A stretch of 10,931 bases of DNA from Chitinispirillales bacterium (GTDB lineage Bacteria > Fibrobacterota > Chitinivibrionia > Chitinivibrionales > Chitinivibrionaceae), in the NCBI GenBank assembly GCA_031254455.1, contig JAIRUI010000074.1, forward strand, positions 1 to 10,931, in the 5' to 3' direction. Every line of letters starts with the position of its first letter. Within the stretch, counting starts at the first letter, position 1. This document shows, one piece after another, positions 1-6,717 of the stretch. The position numbers and the translations under genes are program-made. The notes below the pieces were generated by a model, which was given only the letters and a program-made list of their open reading frames with translations, had not been told where the DNA came from and did not search any database.

Positions 1-660
1 GAAATTCAAAATTCAAGTAACGAAACGGCAAAGATTCTTAAAGATATTGACGAAATCGCTTTCCAGACGAATCTTTTGGCTCTTAACGCCGCCGTAGAAG
101 CGGCAAGAGCGGGTGAAGCCGGTAAAGGGTTTGCGGTAGTTGCGGAAGAAGTGAGAAATCTCGCTCAAAGAAGCGCCGAAAGCGCAAAGAAAACGGCGCA
201 GCTTATCGAAAGTTCTCAGGCAAGCAGTTCCAGAGGTGTGGGGTTGGCGGAAGAAACGTCGGAAGCGATTGGAGAAATTACCGGGGTATCGAACAAAATA
301 GCGATGATAGTGAATGAAATTACGATTGCCGCCGAAGAGCAGGCGCGTGGAGTCGCTCAGGTTAATTCTGCGATTGGAAATATGGATCAGATAACGCAGG
401 CGAACGCCGCCGGTTCGGAAGAATTGGCCGCAAGTTCGGAAGAATTGAACTCTCAGTCGATTACAATGGATGATTTGGTCGGTGAATTGATTGGCATTAT
501 TGACGGAGAAGAGGCGAAGATCACAAGGGCGAGACAACACAAAAGCGTTAATTCCAGAAAACTTATTAAACGACCGGTAACGGTAATCGCTCATAATCCT
601 GCGAAAGTAAAACATGAATCTGAGACGCTTATCCCGTTTGACGACGATAAGGATTACTAA
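1..660 (+). CDS. Methyl-accepting chemotaxis protein, C-terminal signalling domain (5' truncated by window edge)
   Basis: This is the last 219 residues of an MCP, open at the left edge. Residues 18-39 (EIAFQTNLLALNAAVEAARA plus GE) are the near-invariant hairpin tip that contacts CheA and CheW. The returning helix follows (GKGFAVVAEEVRNLAQRSAE), with Ala/Glu-rich heptads typical of the cytoplasmic four-helix bundle. The Glu/Gln-containing stretch near residues 100-150 (AAEEQARGV, SEELAASSEELNSQS) resembles the C-terminal methylation helix acted on by CheR and CheB. After the coiled coil, about 50 basic, probably disordered residues end in IPFDDDKDY. There is no CheR-docking pentapeptide of the NWETF type; the tail resembles the acidic-plus-aromatic ends of many non-enteric MCPs. 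The sensor domain and ligand cannot be known from this fragment. The gene converges on the coaD operon. Confidence 0.96.
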   Translation, partial: EIQNSSNETAKILKDIDEIAFQTNLLALNAAVEAARAGEAGKGFAVVAEEVRNLAQRSAESAKKTAQLIESSQASSSRGVGLAEETSEAIGEITGVSNKIAMIVNEITIAAEEQARGVAQVNSAIGNMDQITQANAAGSEELAASSEELNSQSITMDDLVGELIGIIDGEEAKITRARQHKSVNSRKLIKRPVTVIAHNPAKVKHESETLIPFDDDKDY

Positions 661-684
661 AACCGCTAAGGTCTTTTCCTTTAA

Positions 685-724
685 TTCTTCCTGCCGTTTT
701 GAAAAACAGAAACGGCGGGAAGAA
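685..724. terminator. Hairpin between convergent MCP gene and coaD operon, probable bidirectional terminator
   Basis: The arm at 685-700 (TTCTTCCTGCCGTTTT) pairs with 709-724 (GAAACGGCGGGAAGAA) across an 8-nt loop. This gives a 16-bp stem with two G-U wobbles when read on the plus strand. It lies 24 nt past the MCP stop and 31 nt past the coaD stop. The plus-strand trailer is a broken U tract (AATAATAATAG) and the minus-strand side lacks one, so termination efficiency is uncertain in both directions. Position and stem strength support a shared terminator. Confidence 0.6.
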
Positions 725-755
725 TAATAATAGACACGGCGCCAAATCAGAACAA

Positions 756-1235
756 TCAGTCTTTATATTTTTTCTTTAACGCATCGGCGACAATAGGCGC
801 GACAAAACTATCGACATTCCCGCCGAACCGTGTAAGTTGCTTTACTAACGACGAACTCAAATACGTGTATTGCGATGACGGCATAAGGAAAATCGTTTCA
901 ACGTTATCGTTTAATTGGCGATTCGTAAACGCCATCTGAAACTCATAGTCAAAATCCGATAATGCGCGAAGTCCGCGGATTATTGTTGACGCTTCTGTTT
1001 GCGCTACCGCATCAATCACTAAACCGCCATACTTTATAACCTCGACATTAGAATAATTTTTTAAACAATTTATGGCAAAATTCAAACGCTCATCAGCCGA
1101 AAACAAACACTTCTTATTCGGATTATCCGCAATAACGACAACCACTTTAGTAAAAATTTTTGATGCGCGAATCACTATATCAATGTGTCCGAACGTTATA
1201 GGGTCAAACGTACCCGGATATAAACCTATAGACAT
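756..1235 (-). CDS. coaD: Phosphopantetheine adenylyltransferase (CoaD)
   Basis: CoaD transfers AMP from ATP to 4'-phosphopantetheine, giving dephospho-CoA in the penultimate step of CoA synthesis; it is a cytoplasmic hexamer in characterised members. The 159 residues match the usual bacterial length. Visible signatures are the nucleotidyltransferase motif YPGTFDPITFGH at residues 6-17 (TxGH, ATP binding), NPNKKCLF near 38-45, IRGLRALSDFDYE at 86-98, and YLSSSLVK at 125-132, equivalent to the family's ISSS(L/M)VKE ATP-binding motif. The ATG at 1235 has a strong ribosome binding site (GGAGGAGGT, about 7 nt away) formed by the last codons of rsmD, whose stop is 3 nt upstream. It is the last gene of the minus-strand operon. 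The rsmD-coaD pairing is common in bacteria. Confidence 0.97.
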   Translation of the reverse strand: MSIGLYPGTFDPITFGHIDIVIRASKIFTKVVVVIADNPNKKCLFSADERLNFAINCLKNYSNVEVIKYGGLVIDAVAQTEASTIIRGLRALSDFDYEFQMAFTNRQLNDNVETIFLMPSSQYTYLSSSLVKQLTRFGGNVDSFVAPIVADALKKKYKD

Positions 1236-1238
1236 AAA

Positions 1239-1790
1239 TCAACCTCCTCCAATAAAAGCGACAGAAGACTTTCCATATTTACGGAAATTACAATCATCAC
1301 AATTTTCTATAATAAATTTTTTTGCAAAATCGTCATCGCTTGCAAATTCAAAAACAATAACACCGTTTTTAGAGCAAATATTCCGTAAGTTTATGGTAAT
1401 TTCTGTAAGTTCGTTTACGTAATACGGCGGATCAAAGAAAATTATATCAAATTTTTTTTCTATTTTATTTAAAAAAGCAACGGCGTCCTCGCACAAAATT
1501 TCAATCTGTTCTTTCCACGTATATTTATTTATCTGTTCTTTTACAAACGTACAAAGCTTTGGATTTTGCTCTACGGCAAGCGCATTTCTGGCGCCTCGAC
1601 TAATCATTTCCATAGAAAACATACCGCTTCCGGCGCAAAGTTCTAAAGTTTCGGCGGCCGATATCCTGCCTTGCAAAACATTACAAACCGCTTCGCGGAC
1701 CATGACTTTCGTAGGGCGAAAATTACTCAGGTCTTTTGGAATATTTATTTTGGTGCGTTTATATTTTCCGCCGCTGATTTGCAATTTCAT
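1239..1790 (-). CDS. rsmD: 16S rRNA (guanine(966)-N(2))-methyltransferase RsmD
   Basis: RsmD uses S-adenosylmethionine to methylate N2 of G966 in 16S rRNA during small-subunit assembly. Numbered from the ATG at 1790 (183 aa), it shows the family's N-terminal ISGGKYKRTKI at 5-15, RPTKVMVREAVCNVL at 25-39, SAM motif I LELCAGSGMF at 49-58 (usual form LDLFAGSG), an acidic residue E74 ending the second strand, and catalytic motif IV FFDPPYY at 118-124. An in-frame ATG at 1802 would add MCGN and overlap the upstream gene by 11 nt. I prefer 1790 because family members begin almost directly with the (I/V)xGGKxxG motif and the ATG follows the upstream stop by one nucleotide. The final Gly-Gly-Gly codons double as the coaD Shine-Dalgarno sequence. 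The last strand (VAFIGGG) is typical in length. Confidence 0.95.
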   Translation of the reverse strand: MKLQISGGKYKRTKINIPKDLSNFRPTKVMVREAVCNVLQGRISAAETLELCAGSGMFSMEMISRGARNALAVEQNPKLCTFVKEQINKYTWKEQIEILCEDAVAFLNKIEKKFDIIFFDPPYYVNELTEITINLRNICSKNGVIVFEFASDDDFAKKFIIENCDDCNFRKYGKSSVAFIGGG

Positions 1791-1791
1791 A

Positions 1792-2733
1792 TTACCGCAC
1801 ATTGATAATTATTTTTACAACGCCTTCAAATAATTGTCCGTAATTACCTGTTAATTGTCCGTTGTTTTTTATAGAAATTTCGCTGCATCTAATCGGAACA
1901 TTTATATCGGATAGTTTTTTGAAAAAAATCAACAAATTATTGAAATTCCCGCTGATTTTAATACTGTAAACATACTCTTTAACATCCGGTTCATACTGTG
2001 ATTTTTCTAAAATCAGTCCTTGGTTTTTTAATCCCGCCGAATTTGCCGCTTTGACTACGGCATCCTTTACTCCGGCTAAGCGCGGAAGGTCAGGAATATT
2101 ATCTGGATTTATCGGCTGTTTTATGACGTTTTTCATTCCCGGATAATATTCGGCTTCTATATGAAAGTAATAAAAACTTCCACCGTCTCTAATACTTGTT
2201 TTCGGTTTAGGCAATAATTCCCATTCACTTGTTTTTAATCTTGAAAGCATTGTTGAAATCGTTTCTTTATCAGGCGCCGTTCCATCGGCGACAAGCAATT
2301 TATAGTCGGATACTCTTATATTATTGAATAAAACGCCTGACGGAGGAATCTTTGAAAACGCTTCCAAAAGCAGAAAAGTAAATTTAACTTCATAATTGAT
2401 TTGCTCCCATTTAGCCATTTCTTCGTAGTTTTTATTTCCTATAGCGTTTTTAGGAAAAATTTTACTTACCGGGTCCACAATTTCTTCTACAATAGCATCC
2501 ATCATCGTTCTGGTCTTAACTTCTTGAGAAGTTTCCATAACGCCCATTAAATCTTCACCGTTATCGGCAAACCTTTCTTCAGCCGTTTGTACCCAAAAGA
2601 ACGAAAAAACGGGAATTAAAATAAAAATAGCCGTAACGACAATAATTCCGGCGGTTTTTTTTACAAACGGTTCTGTGTAATTTCCGATTACATATGCTGG
2701 GGAATTAATTAAATTAATTTCTATCATATTCAT
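1792..2733 (-). CDS. PilN-like protein with an added PilO-like domain (type IV pilus/type II secretion inner-membrane platform)
   Basis: This is a 313-residue bitopic membrane protein. Its N-terminus MIEINLIN (from M3) matches the short cytoplasmic PilN motif (MIxINLLP) that docks on PilM. One hydrophobic segment spans about residues 27-48. A probably helical periplasmic linker follows to about 115. Residues 118-170 (LLLEAFSKIPPSGVLFNNI and on) resemble the PilN periplasmic fold, including the 'IPxGVxLxxI' strand. Residues 252-313 (YVYSIKISGNFNNLLIFFKK, then INVPIRCSEISI) resemble the PilO ferredoxin-like domain. Typical PilN is nearly half this length, and PilO is normally a separate protein with its own membrane helix; neither a second helix nor a separate pilO is present here. 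The start overlaps the PilM-like stop (ATGA), so the two are translationally coupled. The family call is from pattern recognition; the exact domain split is inferred. A type II secretion (GspL/GspM-like) role is the main alternative. Confidence 0.72.
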   Translation of the reverse strand: MNMIEINLINSPAYVIGNYTEPFVKKTAGIIVVTAIFILIPVFSFFWVQTAEERFADNGEDLMGVMETSQEVKTRTMMDAIVEEIVDPVSKIFPKNAIGNKNYEEMAKWEQINYEVKFTFLLLEAFSKIPPSGVLFNNIRVSDYKLLVADGTAPDKETISTMLSRLKTSEWELLPKPKTSIRDGGSFYYFHIEAEYYPGMKNVIKQPINPDNIPDLPRLAGVKDAVVKAANSAGLKNQGLILEKSQYEPDVKEYVYSIKISGNFNNLLIFFKKLSDINVPIRCSEISIKNNGQLTGNYGQLFEGVVKIIINVR

Positions 2734-3587
2734 ACCGTCTTATTTGAAAGTGAAACGGCGACACCAAATACCAACGAATATTTCTCCATTAAATCTTTAT
2801 TAGTTTTTTCATGAACATCTACGCACTTAAACGGATCAATATACGAACAATTAATTAAATCGTTTGATAAAAAATCAGCGTATTCTTTATCGGCAAGCAA
2901 ATCGCCGGTAAGATACATAGGCACATCTTTTCCTATCGAATTCCGCGCAGAAATTTCCGCACGAATTTTCATAATATCTTCGGAAGAAACCAACTCAGAC
3001 AAACGAGCGGTGTACTGTGCAATATCGATTAAATCTCCGTCGTTTATGTACGCTAGTGTTATTTTATGATGACCGGATATTGCAACAAGCGCCTCGCCTG
3101 AAACGTCATAATTAAAATCAAAAAGATTTACGGCGGAAACAATAGGCGGCTCAATTGCTATTGTTTTAATTCCAAGTCGTTCTATTTGCTTAGTATAGAA
3201 TGCGATATCCTTTTTTGTGGAAGCGGCGACAAGACGTTTGTTTAAAGAGGCGGGAGAAGATGAAATATTGTAATCTTTAACAGGCGCTCCGGTACGAAGA
3301 AGCAGTTCCCAACTCATCATTTCGTTTATGTCTGGGACATCTTCGGATGAATCCGTAACAAATATTATATTTTCAGGAGATTCAAAAGAAACAAGCGCTA
3401 CCGAAGACTTATTCGCAGAAACGTGTCGTCCTGAAATAATTCGACTAAATGCTTTCTCGACTTCTCTATATCTGTTCATTGTCCTGTGAAGCGGATGAAT
3501 GAGCAAAGGAGTAACAATCGGTGAGCCAAAGTTTCGGCTCGCAACAGACATAAAATCATATCCGATAAAAATTCCATACGCCTTCAA
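2730..3587 (-). CDS. PilM-like actin-fold protein, short and with degenerate nucleotide-binding motifs
   Basis: PilM is the cytoplasmic actin-like (FtsA-type) protein that binds the PilN N-terminus and links pilus motors to the membrane platform. The 285 residues are short for PilM (about 350). Matching features are the N-terminal strand GIFIGYDFMSVASRN (5-19), MSWELLLRTGAPVKDYNI (91-108), the central YTKQIERLGIKTIAIEPP (131-148) followed by SAVNLF, the second strand pair ALVAISGHHKITLAYINDGD (166-185), and a C-terminal YSLVFGVAVSL in place of 'fxvAxGLAL'. The glycines expected in phosphate-1 (GIDIGTSSVK-like) and the acidic start of phosphate-2 (DIG-like) are missing, so ATP binding is doubtful. 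The start is TTG at 3587 with AGGAG 9 nt upstream, overlapping the stop of the preceding gene; an in-frame stop (TAA) lies just upstream at 3591-3593. It overlaps the PilN-like gene by 4 nt. The family call rests on motifs plus the adjacent PilN-like gene. Confidence 0.7.
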   Translation of the reverse strand: MKAYGIFIGYDFMSVASRNFGSPIVTPLLIHPLHRTMNRYREVEKAFSRIISGRHVSANKSSVALVSFESPENIIFVTDSSEDVPDINEMMSWELLLRTGAPVKDYNISSSPASLNKRLVAASTKKDIAFYTKQIERLGIKTIAIEPPIVSAVNLFDFNYDVSGEALVAISGHHKITLAYINDGDLIDIAQYTARLSELVSSEDIMKIRAEISARNSIGKDVPMYLTGDLLADKEYADFLSNDLINCSYIDPFKCVDVHEKTNKDLMEKYSLVFGVAVSLSNKTV

Positions 3588-3599
3588 AATTTAAAACTC

Positions 3600-4076
3600 C
3601 TATAATTTCACAAAATTCTTAAGCGACTCAAATTTTTTTTCACTAATTCCGCTTATTTTTTTCAAGTCTTCAACACTTAAGAATTTACCGTTTTCTTTAC
3701 GGTTATCAATAATTTTCTGCGCAGTCGTTTGCCCTATTCCCGGAATCAAAACCAATTCGTCTATATTCGCAGTATTTATGTTTACAATTTTACTTCTTTT
3801 TTTTGCCGCATTAACCGTTTCGTTTGCAGGTTTATTTTTAGTCTTTTCTTCTTTTTTTACGACAACGTCTTTATCGTTTTTTTGAAAATCAGGAATTTCT
3901 CCATCAAAATAAATATTTTGTTCTTCTTGAAAAACCTGCACAACGATCGCATCATTAGGTTTTTTTTCCGCATCTTTAAATATTGACGCCGTCCACAATC
4001 CTGCAATTCCTACTATCCAAAAAGCGATTATCCTGCAATGAACGCTTTTACAGATAATGGGATTTTTCAGTTTCAT
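3600..4076 (-). CDS. ComEA-like membrane-anchored helix-hairpin-helix protein
   Basis: This is a 158-residue protein with one N-terminal membrane segment (about residues 14-32, IIAFWIVGIAGLWTASIF). A charged Lys/Glu/Asp-rich linker follows, then a C-terminal ComEA-type double helix-hairpin-helix domain at 97-158. The hallmarks are VNINTANIDELVLIPGIG, TAQKIIDNRKENGKFLSVED and a second hairpin ISGISEKKF. Such domains bind double-stranded DNA without sequence specificity. In competent bacteria ComEA is the membrane or periplasmic DNA receptor that pulls in transforming DNA. The N-terminal anchor plus linker fits the Gram-positive-style anchored form, but the topology is inferred. The ATG at 4076 overlaps the gatC stop (TGATG); an upstream TTG at 4079 is a less likely start. 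The stop lies 12 nt before the PilM-like start, and its last base contributes to that gene's ribosome binding site. Adjacency to pilus genes is consistent with DNA uptake, but many HhH proteins of this type have no proven role. Confidence 0.82.
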   Translation of the reverse strand: MKLKNPIICKSVHCRIIAFWIVGIAGLWTASIFKDAEKKPNDAIVVQVFQEEQNIYFDGEIPDFQKNDKDVVVKKEEKTKNKPANETVNAAKKRSKIVNINTANIDELVLIPGIGQTTAQKIIDNRKENGKFLSVEDLKKISGISEKKFESLKNFVKL

Positions 4077-4360
4077 CAACCAATCACTTTCGGTGTTGCG
4101 AAATGCAATTTCTTAGCGCTTGGCGCATTCTGCAGCGCCGCTTCCTGTGAGAGTTCTTCCTTAGTTATATCATCACGCAAAACACCGCAATCCGCCGTGA
4201 TATATGCGGTCGGATTCACTCCCGACGTATCGACTTTCGACAATTTTTCAACATAATCAAGTATATCTGTGAGCGACTTTGCCGCCGCATCTTTCTGTTC
4301 CGGCTTTATAGCCAGACGCGCTAAATTCGCTATTTTATCAACGATCTCAACGCTTATCAT
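4076..4360 (-). CDS. gatC: Aspartyl/glutamyl-tRNA(Asn/Gln) amidotransferase subunit C
   Basis: GatC is the small stabilising subunit of the GatCAB amidotransferase, which converts Glu-tRNA(Gln) and/or Asp-tRNA(Asn) to the amidated forms. The 94 residues fit the family. The N-terminal helix IVDKIANLARLAIKPEQ (about 6-22), the DILDYVEKLSKVDTSGV segment and the LRDDITKE motif (family: LReDe) are characteristic, as is the C-terminal (F/V)xVPKVI-like end, here FATPKVIG. The start at 4360 is chosen over an in-frame ATG at 4396. It has GAGGG about 6 nt upstream and matches the family N-terminus, whereas the longer form would overlap the pcrA end by 23 nt. No gatA or gatB lies in the window, so the complex is encoded at more than one site. 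It follows pcrA by 13 nt and its stop overlaps the ComEA-like start. Confidence 0.93.
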   Translation of the reverse strand: MISVEIVDKIANLARLAIKPEQKDAAAKSLTDILDYVEKLSKVDTSGVNPTAYITADCGVLRDDITKEELSQEAALQNAPSAKKLHFATPKVIG

Positions 4361-4373
4361 ACGTTCCCTCTTT

Positions 4374-6620
4374 TCAAAGAATTTCCAATTTTGCAATTTT
4401 CGTCATAAGTTGTTTTCTAACGCCGCCGTTAAACAATATCGTCGCCCTTTCTTCTTCGCCCAAACCTGCGATATTAAGTACTCTGCCTATCCCCAATTTA
4501 TCATGTCGAACCATTATACCGACACGAAGTTTTTTACCCGAACCGGAATTTTCATTGTAAGAATATGTTTTTTTCTCGACAAAACCTTCCTCTTTATTTT
4601 GCGGACTCGCATAAGAAAATAATTTAGGGAAAGTATAATTCGCATTATTACGTTGTAAAAAAGAAGAATGACTGTCATATTCGTTAACTAAACTAAATAA
4701 TTTATAAGCGTCTTTTGGAATTTTTTCCAAAAACGACGATATACACATCGGCTTCACTCCACCGAAACGCATTCTTCTCGAAACGAACGAACACGAAAGT
4801 TCTCTCCTGGCGCGCGTAATTCCCACATAAAAAAGACGACATTCCTCGTCAATTTTTTGTTTATCGTCACGAGACTGACCGGACGGCAAAATATCATCTT
4901 CTATTCCTACTAAAAATACTTTATCAAACTCTAAGCCTTTGGCAGAATGAAAAGTCATCAGGTTCACCGCATTTTTATCGCCTTGTGAATTATCGATTGC
5001 GCTAGCCAAAGTAATTTCTTCTATAAATTCCAAAACAGAGCCTTGCGGATTTTTTATCTGCCAATATGAGACGGCATTAACTAATTCTTTAATATTTTCA
5101 ATTCTGTCATTCGCCTCTTCCGATTTTTCTTCCGCCAAAATTTTTATATAACTCGTCTGTTCCAACAATTCTCCGATAATATCTTTTGCCAAATTCCCGT
5201 TTGAAATTGATTTTTGCAAATTTTCAAGAATTTTTCGTAATTGTTCAATTCCAGAAGCCGCTTTTGACGAAAGTAATTTTTCCGCATTCCCCGATAAAAC
5301 TAATTCTCCGCAACTTATTCGCCTATTCATTGATTCGGCAATTATTTTTTCTTGACTCGTCCCGCCAATTCCTCTGGCGGGAACATTTAAAATTCTCAAA
5401 AACGAAACGTCGTCGTTAATGTTTACCAAAAATTTCAAATAAGCTAAAATATCTTTGATTTCTTTTCTTTCATAAAACGATACTCCGCCTACTACAATAT
5501 ACGGAACTTTACCTTGCAAATGCTGCTCAAAAAGCCGCGACTGTGCGTTAGTACGATACAAAATAGCAATTTCTTTGGGATTAAAACCGTCATTTACGGC
5601 ATCAATTATTTCGTCGGCGACTCTTTGCGCTTCCTGCAAATCGCTTGAATAATTGTAAACTTTTACCGGCATATCACTTTTTTTACCTGTCCACAACTTC
5701 TTACCGACACGATTTTTTACAGACGCCTCAATCATCTTATTTGCAAAATTCAAAATATGCTCGGTTGAGCGATAATTCTGCTCCAATTTGAATACTTTCG
5801 TGTTTGGAAAATGCACAGGAAATTGAAGCATATTCTCAATTTGCGCTCCACGCCAGCTATAGATCGACTGATCGTCGTCGCCGACCACAAAAACAGGCGT
5901 ATTACCGCCGGAAAGCGTTTTGACAAGCATAAACTGGATAGTGTTTGTATCTTGATATTCATCCACTAAAATAAATCTGAAATAATTTTGATATTTCCCC
6001 AAAACATCACTATTGTTTTCAAAAAGAATAAGAGTATAAAGCAACAAATCGTCAAAATCCATAGCGTTTGCCTTTTTTAACGCATTTTGGTATTCCGAAT
6101 ACAATTCTATAAATTTTTTGTCCGTATAATAATTTGCACGGTCAGACAATTCCTGAGGAAGTTCAAATTTACTTTTATGCGAAGAAATCATTCCAAGCGT
6201 CATCTTTACAGAATAACGCATTTCATCGACATTCAAATTTTTCATAACAGACTTCATAAGCGTCTGCTGATCGCTTGTGTCATAAACAGTAAAATTTCTT
6301 GTAAAACCTATTTTTTCGGCTTCGACATGTAAAATTTTAGAACAAAGCGAATGAAAAGTTCCTATCCACAATCCGTCAACCGTTTGTCCTATTGCGTTAG
6401 CGACCCTTTCTTTCATTTCGTTCGCGGCTTTTTTTGTAAAAGTCGCTGCAAAAATTTGATTAGGATACAAATGCTTTTCTTTAAGAAGCCATGCAATTTT
6501 GGACGTAAGAATTTTTGTTTTTCCTGTACCGGCTCCCGCAAAAACCTGTTCACACCCGCCGTCATAAAATACCGCTTCCTTTTGGATTTCATTTAACGAA
6601 TTAATTATTTCGTCATACAT
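4374..6620 (-). CDS. pcrA: UvrD/PcrA-type superfamily 1 DNA helicase
   Basis: This is an ATP-driven 3'-to-5' DNA helicase of the UvrD/PcrA/Rep group, acting in nucleotide excision and mismatch repair and in clearing replication-transcription conflicts. At 748 residues it is full length. Motifs in order: Q motif LNEIQKEAV (9-17), Walker A AGAGTGKT (28-35), Ia ATFTKKAANEM (59-69), GTFHSLC (87-93), Walker B DEYQDTN (220-226), motif III GDDDQSIYSWRGA (247-259), motif IV LEQNYRST (279-286), motif V LMTFHSAKGLEFDKVFLVG and motif VI YVGITRARREL. The last 50 or so residues (GIMVRHDKLGIGRV, then a GG(V)RKQL strand) form the PcrA/UvrD C-terminal Tudor-like domain that contacts RNA polymerase. Its presence favours PcrA/UvrD over Rep. 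The ATG at 6620 has GAGG about 10 nt upstream. The symbol pcrA versus uvrD is a naming choice. Confidence 0.96.
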   Translation of the reverse strand: MYDEIINSLNEIQKEAVFYDGGCEQVFAGAGTGKTKILTSKIAWLLKEKHLYPNQIFAATFTKKAANEMKERVANAIGQTVDGLWIGTFHSLCSKILHVEAEKIGFTRNFTVYDTSDQQTLMKSVMKNLNVDEMRYSVKMTLGMISSHKSKFELPQELSDRANYYTDKKFIELYSEYQNALKKANAMDFDDLLLYTLILFENNSDVLGKYQNYFRFILVDEYQDTNTIQFMLVKTLSGGNTPVFVVGDDDQSIYSWRGAQIENMLQFPVHFPNTKVFKLEQNYRSTEHILNFANKMIEASVKNRVGKKLWTGKKSDMPVKVYNYSSDLQEAQRVADEIIDAVNDGFNPKEIAILYRTNAQSRLFEQHLQGKVPYIVVGGVSFYERKEIKDILAYLKFLVNINDDVSFLRILNVPARGIGGTSQEKIIAESMNRRISCGELVLSGNAEKLLSSKAASGIEQLRKILENLQKSISNGNLAKDIIGELLEQTSYIKILAEEKSEEANDRIENIKELVNAVSYWQIKNPQGSVLEFIEEITLASAIDNSQGDKNAVNLMTFHSAKGLEFDKVFLVGIEDDILPSGQSRDDKQKIDEECRLFYVGITRARRELSCSFVSRRMRFGGVKPMCISSFLEKIPKDAYKLFSLVNEYDSHSSFLQRNNANYTFPKLFSYASPQNKEEGFVEKKTYSYNENSGSGKKLRVGIMVRHDKLGIGRVLNIAGLGEEERATILFNGGVRKQLMTKIAKLEIL

Positions 6621-6717
6621 TATATTTTACCTCGATGTTCGAACAGCCGTTTGCAAAGTTTCAATTAAAAATATTTTTTGCCGCAGATCAAATGCGTAAA
6701 ATTATTCAGCCCGTTTT

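Noticed and set aside
13..615. Long open frame of 200 codons on the minus strand opposite the MCP gene
   Set aside because: The plus strand is unmistakably an MCP. The antisense product is rich in Arg/Phe/Ser with no domain pattern, as expected from the mirror of GC-biased codons.
4269..4622. Plus-strand open frame across the pcrA-gatC junction
   Set aside because: It is antisense to two conserved genes whose frames are fully supported; its composition (Phe/Arg/Ile-rich) is typical of shadow translation.
6621..6717. Gap between thiF and pcrA examined for a small gene, promoter or terminator
   Set aside because: No open frame with a start signal, no hairpin with a T run and no good promoter on the minus strand; treated as an ordinary intra-operon spacer.
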